DNA from: Mytilus trossulus
Taxonomy: Eukaryota; Mollusca; Bivalvia; Mytilida; Mytilidae
Length of the DNA stretch: 64,000 nucleotides
Assembly: GCF_036588685.1 (NCBI RefSeq)
Contig: NC_086375.1
Span: 41,199,270-41,263,269, forward strand
Reading direction: 5' to 3'
The position numbers and the translations under genes were made by a program. Under the pieces are notes generated by a model. The model was not told the origin of the DNA. It worked only from the letters and a program-made list of their open reading frames with translations, and did no database searches. Within the stretch, counting starts at the first letter, position 1; each line of letters opens with the position of its first letter. Positions 23,201-33,668 of the stretch are shown in pieces.

Positions 23201-26200
23201 ATTTAATTGTTTGGTTTATGATATGAGATATTGTAGAAATATGAATTTAATACTGAAGACTTCTGGGAATACATATTAAGATTTCTGGTCAGTCATAATT
23301 AATTTTTAAAACACTTCATGAATACTAATTTGGTATATACATTGTATTAAAATTTGGGTCAGCTTAACCAACATTTTATGCATGATCTAATTAAGGTAGA
23401 CTTTCTGTACTCTTTGACACATATATGCATGAATATTATATATAAATGTATAAAATAAATTTTAGAAATGTATCAAAGTACAACTACTGTTTCTCAGACT
23501 TTCCGTTTCCTGACGATGTTCCAGATTACCCACACAATGTTGATATGGCCAAATATATTAAAAGTTATACCAACCACTTTAAGCTGAATGAAATCATCAA
23601 GTTATACAGAAAAGTGGTCAGCATTGAAAGACAAGGTCTGTAACCATGGTAACATTGTTATATTGTTTTAGTTTAATACAGGATTTGTATAATATCGGTG
23701 TATTACGTTTGCGCGCAAAAATCATTACGTTTGCGCGCAGCTTTTGATTACAATTGCGCGCATTTTTTTGACAGGTAAACTCAGGTAAAATACAGGTAAT
23801 AATACTTATTTATTTATAATTTGTTGAATTATTTACAAGTATAAGTACTCATTCCGTTAGTCTTAGTCCACTTCTCCCCAACGATGAGTTGGAAGTGGGA
23901 TTTTGAGCACGATAAGTCCAATTTATTTCGCTAGCACTAAATCCTAGAAATATGTACAGATGAAAATGTTAAAACATAGCTATTATCTTTAATAAAGGTA
24001 AAAGTATTGATAAATTCATAACTTTACATGTCGGTACGTGCCGAAACTCCATGTTTGTACCTTGGTGTAACTTCACAAACTAATTTAAATTAAAAATGGA
24101 AATTTATAATAATCAGAACAAAAACAATAAGTCTTTCCACAGAAAAGTGGAAAGACTTAATTAAGAAATGTTTTCAAAATTGATAGTCATATTTATTATG
24201 AAAATAAAAATAATATATAGTCAATTACAATTTGATTTAATCTTTATTTATATTTTTACCTGAGTTTACCTGTAAAATGAATGCGCGCAAATGTAATTGA
24301 AAGCTGCGCGCAAACCTAAAACATTTTAATCCCCAAATGCGTGCAAACGTAATGCACCCGTATAATATAGCTATAGTTAAATAATACAGGTAACAAACCA
24401 AAAAACAACAACAAAAAATTGATAAACCAAATTATACAATATTTAACAAATCAAGCAAATGAAATATAAACTTGTATTCTATTTTTATGCAAAATTTTCC
24501 AGTTGATTTTTAGAATGATGTTATTGTAATGCTAATAATATACTAATGTATATTTTCCTAACTTGTATGGTGGCTATGTCGGTTTCCACAGTTACATTTT
24601 GTATTTCTATCTGGTCCCTAATAAAGCTTACTATTTTACAAACTACTTTGCTCATTGTTGAAAGCGGTATGTTGACTTTTAAACTGGTTTTAACTGATGG
24701 TTATTTCATTTGAAACCATACCACATCACCTCTTTGAGAAAAATATTTTCTCCATGTCGCACACTTTTTTAGTCAATGCCCCCTTTAATAAAAATGATAA
24801 GCCTTTACATGTCAAAAAACAATTATATCATACTTAACTGTTTTTTTCTGATGTCACCTAGTGCAAGATGATAATTTATATACAAACTAAAGAGATGTAT
24901 ACTTATTTAGACCTATAACTTTATGTGTCTGTGTGGTTTACATGTTACATTTTCAAATTAAAATGTATGTATTGTAGTTGACCCTAGTAGCCTCACAATT
25001 GTTAAATTTACTTGTATTCTTTTATTCATTATTACATACATGTCACATCTACATTATGACATGTTGTTGAAAGAGATAAAAATAGCCATATAAACAATAA
25101 ACATTGATGCATAAGTAAATAACATGAAAATACTTGTAATGAATTATAGCAATATAAGACAATTTAATTACAAATACTATACTAAGAAAAACCAGCAAAA
25201 CAGTATTGTTTGACATTGCAGTCAGTGTCTTTTAGCATTTAGATTTTTTTTAATATCATAGTCCCTTTTAAAGACAGCGATCGACAGAAGTTACTAAAGT
25301 TACAATGAAGTAGCCAAATGAAGAAATCTAGATTTCTCAAATTTGATTAACAAATACATGAACATGTACACTGAAAATATTAAAATACCCATAATTAAGA
25401 TTTTCCTGCAGGTTGGTGGTTCTTTCTAGGCTGGTTTCTCCCCGGATAAAAAGTCGCTAACTATGATATAGACAAGAATGCTAAAAGTGTCAGTAAACAT
25501 CAACAATCAATCAATCAATCTTTTTAAAAACTTAGTTACTACTTCAATAATAATAATAATAAAAAAATAGCTTGTGAAATAGTAGATAATGAAACTTTCT
25601 GTAAAGTTTTGAAATCTACTCATTTTTAGCTATTTGGATAGGAGCTTATTTCAACTTGAGCTATACTCATGAAATATGTACTACAATTTATTGGCAGGCA
25701 GTTTTCATTCAAAAATGTACTTAAGATTTTTTTCCTTAATACATTTGTATCTCTTAAACCTAGGAGAAGATTGGAAGGTAACTGTTCAGGAAGTAGAAGA
25801 GGATGGTATTACAGTCAAAGCAGACACACAGGAAGTGTATCTAGCCAAGAATGTAGCTATAGCATCAGGACATCATGCAAAACCAACAATGGCTAAATTT
25901 ATGGGACAGGATTCTTTTACAGGTTTATTTTTGATTTAATGATAGAACATTGCAAAATAAAATAAAAAAATTACCATACTTTAAATTAAAAGTTACAAAT
26001 CCTAGGAGAACAGACAAAAAATGGTTGAAAGAAAAATATGAATTTTAACACACAAAAAACCCAATGCTGCATAACATGACACAGAAAAATAAAGAAGGCG
26101 GCAGTGTCCACAAATATTCACTCTGTCGTTAAAGTTTTTAAAATTTTAATAACTTTCTTAAACTATACTGGATTGCTTCCAAACATGGACAGAAGCTTGT

Positions 26201-28323
26201 TTATGATCATAAGATAGTATCCAGAAGTAAATTTTGTAAAAATAAAATTCCATTTTTTCTGTTTTTTACTTATAAATGGACTTAGTTTTTCTGCGGGGAA
26301 ACATTACATTCACTCTGTGGTTAAAGTTTTTAAAATTTTAATAACTTTTTTAAACTATCCTGGGTTTGTACCAAACATTTACAGAAGCATGTTTATGATC
26401 AAAAGATAATACACAGTAGTAAATTTGGTAAAAAAATTAAACCATTTTTTCTGTGGTTTACTTTTATATGGACTTAGATTTTCTGCCAGGAAACAACACA
26501 TACACTCTGAGGTTAAATTTAAAAAAAATTAAACACTTTCTTATACTACTTTTAATTTGTACCAAACTTAGACAGAAGCTTATTTATGATCAATAGCTAG
26601 TATTTAGAAGGAAATTTTGTTAATATTTTTTACCTGTGTATCTGTATTTACTTATAAATGGACTTAGTTTTTCTTCCAGTTAAATTTTCATACAGTCTGC
26701 AGTAAAAGTTTTTAAACATTTATTAGATACATAAAATATACAAGTTTTTACCAAACTTGGACAGAAGCTTCTTACAATCAAAAGATAGTACCAAGAGGAA
26801 AATTTTTATTGATTTTTTTCCCCATTTTTGTTGAGCCTGTGATTTTCAGAAAAAGTAGGCGAGACCCTGGGTTCCGCGAAACCCTTACAATTTTTTTTAT
26901 CCTGGTATCTATGATGAGTGTAGGTAAATTAATACAGGAATACATTATTACAATTAGATTAAAAACAAATAGGAATAAAACCCTAATCTTTTTTTACAAA
27001 ACAAATGCAATCTGGTTTTATTTTAATGAACATGATGAAACAGCTACAGTTAGAATAACTTTGATCTTTGTTTTGTAGGGGAGATAATTCACAGTGTAAA
27101 GTATAAAGATGTATTAACCAATCATCTGGAAGATAAGAGAGTTTTGGTGGTGGGAATTGGTAACAGTGCTGTCGATGTAGCAGTCAATATTGCTGCTATT
27201 GGAAGGTTTGATATTAGATAAAATATTGTATTATATTAATGATTTCCACTTAGGAGGAATATAGAATTAAATTCCACTTGTGGTCATGGACCAGAAAAGA
27301 GTGAAATCACAAATTGGCTCAGGTTTTACAAATCTGTTTTGACATGCTTAACTCATTAAAGTGAAAAAAAAAAGTAACTGATTTTCTGTTTCATAGTAAA
27401 GTTCCAAAAGCAAAACAATATTGAAATATGTTATTATTTTTTTCCAATTTTATAAGCATGTTTCTTCTATTTTATGAGAATTCAGAAAAGTAGTAGAATT
27501 AATTTTGGTCATTATGATAATTACTATATTATAGATATAAAAATGAATAGATAGGACATTGTTTTTTAACGAATTTACCTTAATATCATTTATTTACATT
27601 TACATTAAATATATAACTCAAATTCACTGTAAACAACCTTTATAAAGTACACTTATTTTTTAGAACCTGAAAATTAATTTTCTGCCTATCTTGAGTATAC
27701 AAAATAACCTTTCTGGTTTGAATATTTGATATTCCAAATTTTGCCCATGTGTTTCTAATGCCGAAATGTGGTTGAAATCTAGATGATTTTATCACCATTC
27801 AACAAACTCTTTATTGTTGGTCTACATATATTTGTATTTGGATTGTAAACCTCTACAAAAATCAATGTAATTCAATTTCTAAAATGTTTATGCATTTTAT
27901 TGTATACATGCATGTAATATGATATTCATCGCTTACTTTTTCAGAGAGAAGCCAGTTTACTTGAGTACCAGATATCTTACAGTATAATATGATATTCATC
28001 ACTTCCTTTTTCAGAGAGAAGCCAGTTTACTTGAGTACCAGATCAGGTGCATGGGTTGTACCTAACTACATATTTGGACAGCCAACAGATTTATATGCCA
28101 ATAGACTATTTCTAGCATTGCCATGGAAACTAGCAACATGGATATTTGAGACTGTGATAAAAGTTGTTTCAGGAGATCCTAAAAGGTTTGTTCATAAAAC
28201 ATTTTAATCTAGTTAAATGAATGAAGTTCCTGTCTATTGTTCTTGAAACAAGCAATAATAATATAATATGTTGAATGATATGATGATTCTTTTCTTGCAT
28301 ATAGGGTACATAACATGTATGTT

Positions 28324-28356
<33 letters not shown>

Positions 28357-31300
28357 ACTATTTTTTTTATTACTGTTGTTTCCCTTACCAGTATGATTTA
28401 TTTTTACTTTCTGTGTTCTATTTTCAATGTTTTATTAATTTTCTAATTGTAGATGGGGTTTGAATCCCAAAATGAGAGCTTTACAGACCCAACCTACAGT
28501 TAGTCCCACTCTACTCCATCATATACAAAGGAAGAACATAGTTGTTGTTCCAAATATTCAGGTATATAAAAAGAAATAATTCTTGTAGAAACATCAGTGA
28601 ACATCATTTTTGTGTTAAGGGGCACTGTCACTTCCTTCCCATGTTGAGCTTAGTGGTTGAAAAAATATAATGCTATATTGCACGAATCATAATTTAAAAA
28701 TTCTTCCAATTGAATTACTGCTGTCAATAGGGATTGTGAATAAATATTATTTCTAGTTTGTCCTTCTTAATGACAATTTCAAAGATGCTTTATAAACTGT
28801 AATCTAGTAAATGAAATAAAAAAGGCTCACAAAATTGACTTACCTTTCTGGGGAAGGACATAACTCAAGGGCTCTATTACTCCTTTTCGTAATGAATTTT
28901 CCAAAACATAAAAGATATGTCTCCCAACCTTTGGCAATAGTATATCTTTGGCAAGGGAGGACTTCCTTTTGCACAGTTAGTCCCACTCTACTCCATCATA
29001 TACAAAGGAAGAACATAGTTGTTGTTCCAAATATTCAGGTATATAAAAAGAAATAATTCTTGTAGAAACATCAGTGAACATCATTTTTGTGTTAAGGGGC
29101 ACTGTCACTTCCTTCCCATGTTGAGCTTAGTGGTTGAAAAAATATAATGCTATATTGCACGAATCATAATTTAAAAATTCTTCCAATTGAATTACTGCTG
29201 TCAATAGGGATTGTGAATAAATATTATTTCTAGTTTGTCCTTCTTAATGACAATTTCAAAGATGCTTTATAAACTGTAATCTAGTAAATGAAATAAAAAA
29301 GGCTCACAAAATTGACTTACCTTTCTGGGGAAGGACATAACTCAAGGGCTCTATTACTCCTTTTCGTAATGAATTTTCCAAAACATAAAAGATATGTCTC
29401 CCAACCTTTGGCAATAGTATATCTTTGGCAAGGGAGGACTTCCTTTTGCAAACCACTTGAAGGTCAATGTTTTGACCAAAAATAACATTTGCAGTTTCAG
29501 CTAGGCATAAAGATCTCTGTTAATGAGAGAACATAGAATTGACCTACAAACCCACCCCTTTGTAGAATTCTTGAATGAGCACATAAATATTCAAACCTTT
29601 GATAGAATGAGTAAGTTTTTGTGATATTCTAAAAACGCTGTTCTTGTTTCAAAATTTTGATAAAACCTTGAAAATTTTAACCACTTCTTACTATGTATTT
29701 TCAGAGAATAGAAAATAAGAAAGTATACTTCATCAATGGAGAATTAGCAGAATTTGATAGCATCATCCTTTGTACTGGTTACAAGATTGATCTCCCCTTC
29801 CTGAGTGATGAAATCAAACAGACTGTCTTGGATGATAATAATAACAATCTGAAAGTGAGTTATGCGTTTGAAATAGTAGATGGAAGTGTATACTGTGAAT
29901 TATTTATGCATTGCTATTACTGTTTAATTTTAATCAAAGATCCATTGGTGTTTAATAATCAAATAAGTGATTTTTACCCTAATCTTATCTCCTTTTTGTT
30001 GCTTTTAAATTATATAGTAGATCTGAAATATGATTGATCTAACCAGATAAAAAAATTGTACATATTATGGAAGAAATGTTTGTATTATAAGAAATGAATT
30101 AATAAAATATTATAAACCTTCAAAAACAGTCAATTGAATATACATTTAGTTTGAATCATTGAGCAGGTCTAATGGCCTTAGTCATGGCATAATATGTATG
30201 TGCCATTTAAGAAAATATTTGTTTTTAAATATATATATAAGTGTGTTTCATAAAGATTCACATTTCAAACCTATATAAAATGAGGACTACATGGTTACTG
30301 TGTTGATTGCCAAAAAGACAACTATGTAAAAATATCTGATAATATGAGTTAATTTTATTTTCGTTGACCATATTTACTTTCAGTTATTCAAGAATGTATT
30401 TAATCCAGATATTGGCCAATCATTAGCCTTTATTGGTTTTGTACAGCCTGCATCAGGAGGAATCCTCACCATGTCAGAAACACAAGCTAGATGGTACGCT
30501 GAACTCATCAAAGGGCATGTTCACTTACCTAATAAATCAGCTATGGAAGATAATATGAGAGCAGAAGAGGTATTTTGCCTGCAAGTTTTATGTTTATTAA
30601 TTGATTTCTTGTTGGAAATTCAAATGATTATTTTTTTGGTTAGAGTAAACAACTTTTTATCCTCCTTAATCAATATCAGATGTTTTCAATGAAAATATAT
30701 GTCAATTATGAACATTTAAGAATTTAGGTAAAGTTGACTACAATATGTTACACTTTAATTGTATTTTTTATAAAGATGTAAAAAAAGATAGTAAAGAAAA
30801 TAAAACATTAATTAAGGCTTGTTACTTTATATCATTAGTACATGTAAATGTAAGGAAGAATCATTACTGTTAATTCAAAACAAAATGCACACATTTATTA
30901 TTGCAATTTTGAAGAATGGATATAATTGCAAGTCGACTTATTGCGATTTAAAAAAAATCTTCATAAAGATCTATGTTTCAGTTATCAGAATGGGATTTCT
31001 TATTATTGTATAGCAATATAATATTTCCCACAGTAAATAGCCGAAGATTAGCGTGCAATAAATTCCAATATTGCACTAGTGCAATAAATTCTCAAAATTC
31101 ATGACGTCGTCAACATCAAAATCTTAGTTTAAACTAATTTTTACTTTCAAATATTATATTGCTATACAATAAAAGGGTTATTGCATAAATATTGGAGAAT
31201 ATTGTTCCTCGTAGAACATATATTGCACTCGCAAGCTCGTGCAATATATCATCCTACTTGGGACAATATTCCCCAATATTCATGCAATAACCCTTTATTA

Positions 31301-32843
31301 TTGCGATACTCAACATGTTGCATTGTTTGCATAACTGTAAACCAACTTATTTTTGTGAGTGATATGTTTTCGCAACTTTTGAGAGTAGAAAAATAACGCG
31401 AATATCAATCGTTGTGAATATGTACAACCTGGATCTTTCCTTATTAAATTTCATCATGTAAGTCAGGAAATCGTTAAATTGAATAGCCGGGAAGTGGTCA
31501 AGAAAGGGTAAAATGTGAAATAATGTATCCGCGAAAATAAGTTGGTTTACAGTATTAAAAACGTTGCAATCATTTCTGAATTTTTCTGAATATTTTGTAG
31601 ATTGCAACAAAGAACAGATATTACCACTCAGCTAGACATACAATACAGAAAGATCCTATAACTTATAATGATGAAATCTCATCTTACTTTGGTGCAAAAC
31701 CAGAACTTCTAACAAATCCTACACTAGCTTGGAGGTAAGGTCTAATGGCAAACCTTGACAATAGGTGAAATGTAAATAAATTTACATGAATAATGCTTTA
31801 TCAGAATTTCAAATAAAAGTTAGATTAATGTAATTTTACTGATCCAGTAAAACCCAACTGTATTTTTTTTATGTATGCTTATATATTTGATTAAATTATC
31901 TTGTGGGAAAGAACTGATTTCAACTTTAAAAATATATTTCTATTACAATCCATTTATGATGAAACTGGGTGAGGTTAACTCATGATCCAATAGCATTATA
32001 AATGATACAATTATATTTCCCCTTTAAATTTCTGAATTATCATCTTTTGTTCCTCTTTTTAAAAGAAAAATACTTTAATATTCCATTCAATGTCTTTTTA
32101 TTTATCTTCTGTTAATCCATATGTCTATCAATTTTATCCATTTATTTTATCACTTAACATTTGTCAGCTTTATGATCATTTTAATTTACTTACTTAATTT
32201 GCATGAAAATTTCAAATGACCTTATGATTAAATGAAGAGAGTAAACATAGGAAGATAAATATTGTTTTTTTACTTTCAGTTTTTTTTTCTTTGACCTAAA
32301 AGTAATCATTTTGATGAATTTATTTCACCATTCTGTGGCCTCATATTTTCATGATTACCAATCTTAGTTGTCGTTTCATATTTTGGATTTGGACAGATTC
32401 TGTATACATATCTATAGTAATTGTTTCATTCTTTAAGCACCCGAACTCATGTTTGACCTTTACCAAAGAAAGTAAACAAAATGTTTTCCAAGAATAGTAA
32501 TGAATCCACAGTACCTTATTTCTTTATGTTGACTTTCATAAAATATGTAGCAAAGGTTGATTGGTATTGATAATCTTCTGAAAGTTTTTGATACACCTCT
32601 ACCATGTTATAGTTGTTTTAAATTGATGTTTCTAATGACTTTTTTGCTTTCAGGTTAATATTTGGTTCTTGTGGAGCCTTTCAGTATCGATTACAAGGAC
32701 CAAATACATGGTCTGGTGCTAAGGAAGCAGTGAAGAAAGTCCCTGTTACAGAAATGATGAATTATACTGGCATAGGTCTTCTTGTTATAGCTGGACTAGT
32801 TTTATACTATTTTTATTCATTTATTTGTTGTGTTTTATGTTGA
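17013..32843 (+). CDS. FMO: Flavin-containing monooxygenase, complete, 10 exons
   Basis: Join: 17013-17200, 23466-23635, 25764-25922, 27079-27205, 28015-28185, 28453-28561, 29705-29854, 30384-30569, 31601-31734, 32654-32843. All introns are GT-AG and the phases fit, giving 527 residues (vertebrate FMOs have about 530-560). FAD site GAGISG at 16-21; the FMO signature FxGxxxHxxxY reads F171-TG-EII-H177-SVK-Y181; NADPH site GIGNSA at 198-203; LCTGY at 330-334; C-terminal hydrophobic anchor from about 503. Family role: NADPH- and O2-dependent oxygenation of soft nucleophiles (N, S) at the ER membrane. The gene is head to head with CAB39. Two tandem duplications copy exon borders (exons 5 and 6), which could disturb splicing. 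The paralogue number cannot be told. Confidence 0.95.
17379..18850 (+). repeat. Mussel interspersed repeat split by the LINE
   Basis: 17379-17412 (tagttatcaaaggtacta..., aatttagtac) and 18800-18850 (cataagactcatcagtgac..., aagccaaacaag) are the two halves of a repeat that is uninterrupted at 55259-55380 and present in inverted, diverged form near 42205-42360. Confidence 0.8.
17413..18799 (-). mobile_element. 5'-truncated LINE (jockey/CR1-like) in FMO intron 1
   Basis: Open frames at 18572-18799 and 17594-18571 (same frame, one TAG at 18572-18574) encode the C-terminal part of a non-LTR reverse transcriptase: AQHGFRKRRSCESQL, DFAKAFDKVPHHRLL, SGVLQDTVLGPLLFL (usually SGV-QG), YINDMP, the catalytic FADD, then WENKWQMSFNAKKC, SKYLGV and DWNNLP. 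The 3' end runs into a (GAA)n tail at 17413-17433 on the minus strand. The 5' part, with endonuclease and ORF1, is missing. Dead copy. Confidence 0.9.
19872..20151. mobile_element. MITE with TTAAGGTGGTACC termini
   Basis: Inverted ends TTAAGGTGGTACC at 19872 and GGTACCACCTTAA at 20151, about 280 bp, no ORF. TTAA may belong to the target. The family is common in mussels to my knowledge. Confidence 0.75.
20760..22940 (+). repeat. Tandem-core repeat with ~430-bp units, split by a retroelement
   Basis: Two and a half units share 'aaaatagaaca-ag-g', 'aatgcagtttttggcttata', 'attgaccccttaagg-gt' and 'cttctcct-t-aaact'. It ends with the hairpin GGCTCTTGAGAGCC at 22919-22932. Related copies at 39601-39700 and 40766-41530 show the usual start TAGCTCACCTG. 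Interrupted at 21611-22620. Confidence 0.75.
21611..22620 (-). mobile_element. 5'-truncated retroelement with RT C-terminal ORF remnant
   Basis: On the minus strand 22620-22251 reads without a stop as SVLDFNERNLCITEKLLHQG, then FRYHKLVKTFTKFYHRYKD and later FYGNILYKAQRCQYS to LIRSLRRN and TAA. I recognise this as the C-terminal part of an RT-type ORF common in molluscs (superfamily not certain; Penelope-like is possible). About 640 bp of 3' non-coding sequence follows, ending AATTTTATTT. There is no ATG, so a start-to-stop ORF scan misses it. Truncated copies of the same 3' end are at 46711-46976 and 12835-12920. Confidence 0.75.
23466..23635 (+). CDS. FMO: FMO exon 2
   Basis: Completes isoleucine, then NVSKYNYCFSDFPFPDD to VVSIERQ plus G. 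Acceptor TTTTAG, donor GTCTGT. The C-SDFPFP-D stretch is typical of FMOs. It follows a 6.3-kb first intron. Confidence 0.93.
23696..24359. mobile_element. MULE-like MITE, ~100-bp TIRs, 9-bp target duplication
   Basis: A perfect GTATAATAT flanks it at 23687-23695 and 24360-24368. The ends GGTGTATTACGTTTGCGCGC and (inverted) GGTGCATTACGTTTGCACGC continue as inverted repeats of about 100 bp up to the shared CAGGTAAACTCAGGTAAAA. The left arm carries a doubled ATTACGTTTGCGCGCA. No ORF. A 9-bp duplication fits Mutator-type transposition (family knowledge). It sits 61 bp into FMO intron 2. Confidence 0.88.
25764..25922 (+). CDS. FMO: FMO exon 3
   Basis: EDWKVTVQEVEEDG to MGQDSFT. Acceptor CCTAG, donor GTTTAT. 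It ends inside the FxGxxxHxxxY signature. Confidence 0.93.
26101..26890 (+). mobile_element. Tandem-core element, copy B (FMO intron 3)
   Basis: Same family as 7107-8153 and 35563-36433: about four monomers with TTCACTCTGTGGTTAAAGTT and TTATGATCA-AAGATA, ending in a diverged GGGTTCCGCGAAACCCTTACAA. The TTGTCGAG end is missing; it starts within GGCGGCAGTGTCCAC. Confidence 0.85.
27079..27205 (+). CDS. FMO: FMO exon 4
   Basis: Contains GEIIHSVKYK (rest of the signature) and the NADPH motif VLVVGIGNSAVDVA. Acceptor TTTTGTAG, donor GTTTGA. Confidence 0.95.
27914..28043 (+). repeat. 70-bp tandem duplication of the FMO exon 5 acceptor
   Basis: About 60 bp from 'taatatgatattcatc' to 'ttgagtaccagat' occur at 27914-27973 and 27984-28043, offset exactly 70 bp, with three or four substitutions. 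Each copy includes a full TTTTTCAG acceptor and the first 29 nt of exon 5. Confidence 0.95.
28015..28185 (+). CDS. FMO: FMO exon 5
   Basis: EKPVYLSTRSGAWVVPNYIF to VVSGDPK. Acceptor CTTTTTCAG at 28007-28014. A 60-bp copy of this acceptor and the exon's first bases lies exactly 70 bp upstream; use of that copy reaches an in-frame TAA, so the downstream acceptor is the productive one. Confidence 0.93.
28326..28352 (+). repeat. (TC)n microsatellite
   Basis: Thirteen or so uninterrupted TC units in FMO intron 5. Confidence 0.95.
28453..28561 (+). CDS. FMO: FMO exon 6
   Basis: WGLNPKMRALQTQPTVSPTL to VVVPNIQ. Acceptor AATTGTAG, donor GTATAT. Its last 65 nt and donor are repeated 477 bp downstream without an acceptor. 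Confidence 0.92.
28497..29450 (+). repeat. 477-bp exact tandem duplication over the FMO exon 6 donor
   Basis: 28497-28973 and 28974-29450 look identical by eye throughout. The first copy begins inside exon 6 and carries its last 65 nt plus donor; the second repeats these without an acceptor. Either a very recent duplication or an assembly artefact. Confidence 0.95.
29705..29854 (+). CDS. FMO: FMO exon 7
   Basis: 50 codons in phase 0: RIENKKVYFINGELAEFDS, then IILCTGYKIDLPFL (the FATGY-type motif). Acceptor TTTTCAG, donor GTGAGT. Confidence 0.94.
30384..30569 (+). CDS. FMO: FMO exon 8
   Basis: 62 codons in phase 0: LFKNVFNPDIGQSLAFIGFV, then QPASGGILTMSETQARWYAE. Acceptor TTTCAG, donor GTATTT. 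The FIGFVQPASGGI and ETQARW blocks are typical of the FMO C-terminal half. Confidence 0.95.
31004..31171. mobile_element. Small MITE, 23-bp TIRs
   Basis: TATTGTATAGCAATATAATATTT at the left is the exact inverse of the right end at 31149-31171. 168 bp, no ORF, FMO intron 8. It directly abuts a second palindrome. Confidence 0.8.
31174..31298. repeat. 125-bp near-perfect palindrome
   Basis: AAGGGTTATTGCAT...GAATATTGTTCC and its inverse flank a smaller palindrome (ATATTGCAC...GTGCAATAT). The arms nearly meet, so the whole segment can fold as one hairpin. The arm similarity extends outward into the adjoining MITE end. Confidence 0.8.
31601..31734 (+). CDS. FMO: FMO exon 9
   Basis: IATKNRYYHSARHTIQKDPI to LTNPTLAWR (split arginine). 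Acceptor TTTTGTAG, donor GTAAGG. Confidence 0.94.
32654..32843 (+). CDS. FMO: FMO exon 10 with C-terminal membrane anchor
   Basis: LIFGSCGAFQYRLQGPNTWS, then a terminal hydrophobic run from YTGIGLLVIAGLVLYYFY, then TGA at 32841-32843. Acceptor GCTTTCAG. The tail anchor is usual for microsomal FMOs. Confidence 0.94.
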
Positions 32844-32939
32844 AAAGGATAACATTTTTATATACATAGTGTCAGCCATGACTCTATTTTGATGGTTGTA
32901 CTTTCATCTATAATTTTTAACTTTTTATATACATGTATT

Positions 32940-32995
32940 GTGACATGGATGGAGAGTTGCTTCATTGGCACTCATACCACATCTTCTTATTTATA
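32940..32995 (+). repeat. Repeat-end fragment in the FMO 3'UTR
   Basis: 'gagagttgcttcattggcac' followed by 'tcataccacatcttctt' matches the end of the family at 51848-52350. Similar short ends are at 10510-10565 and 39830-39880. Confidence 0.6.
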
Positions 32996-33179
32996 AAGAA
33001 CTTTGTCTTAACTTTATACATATGTACTTAATTTAAAAGTACGAAATCTTTGCTTTTAGAAATATGTGCATTGAAACACAGATTATTTTAAGAATATGGT
33101 CTGTATAAAGTTGATAGAATACTTTTAATTAAATGTGTTAAATCCAGTAATTTAATATATATGTAGTGCTTTCAGAATC

Positions 33180-33185
33180 AATAAA
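33180..33185 (+). terminator. FMO polyadenylation signal
   Basis: AATAAA about 340 nt after the stop, followed by a T-rich stretch (33193-33207 area). A second AATAAA lies at 33286-33291. Confidence 0.55.
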
Positions 33186-33483
33186 CTGTGATATTTTGCC
33201 TCCTTTGTCATTAAATATTAATTTGTTCTTCTGTAAAGGTAAATTTAGCATACTTGCATTTCGTTTTTTATTTGAAGTTATCTTCAATAAAAGTGATAAT
33301 TAAGTTCCAGAATTAAATGCAAATGAACTGACCATTTGTGAGTACTAGAATAATTGTAATAAGTTTTAATTCTTAAAACAAGGACTATTTGATGATAAAT
33401 AGATCTATAGTAGGTTTTACCTGGGATTGTGGAACTGCTTTTCATATTTTATTAAATCAGGTCAATTTTATATCATAAATTAA

Positions 33484-33629
33484 GGTACTTACCTGACATA
33501 TGTACTTTAGGATTTCAATCTCGTTGGTATAAGACTCGACCGGAAGTTCAAAACGCGCGGGAACCAGATGTTATGCTACATCCGGTTTCCCATGAACTTA
33601 TCAGTTTTCTTTCTCGGCGGCTTGAAAGA
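33484..33629 (+). repeat. DIRS left inverted terminal repeat
   Basis: ACTTACCTGACATATGTACT to CGGCGGCTTGAAAGA is the inverse of 39359-39501 with only a few differences (TAAGACTCGACC against TTAGACTCGACC; a small indel before GGCGGC). Confidence 0.92.
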
Positions 33630-33668
33630 TAGTCGTGTATTACGTGCTCGTAATTTCTGCCGTTTGAG

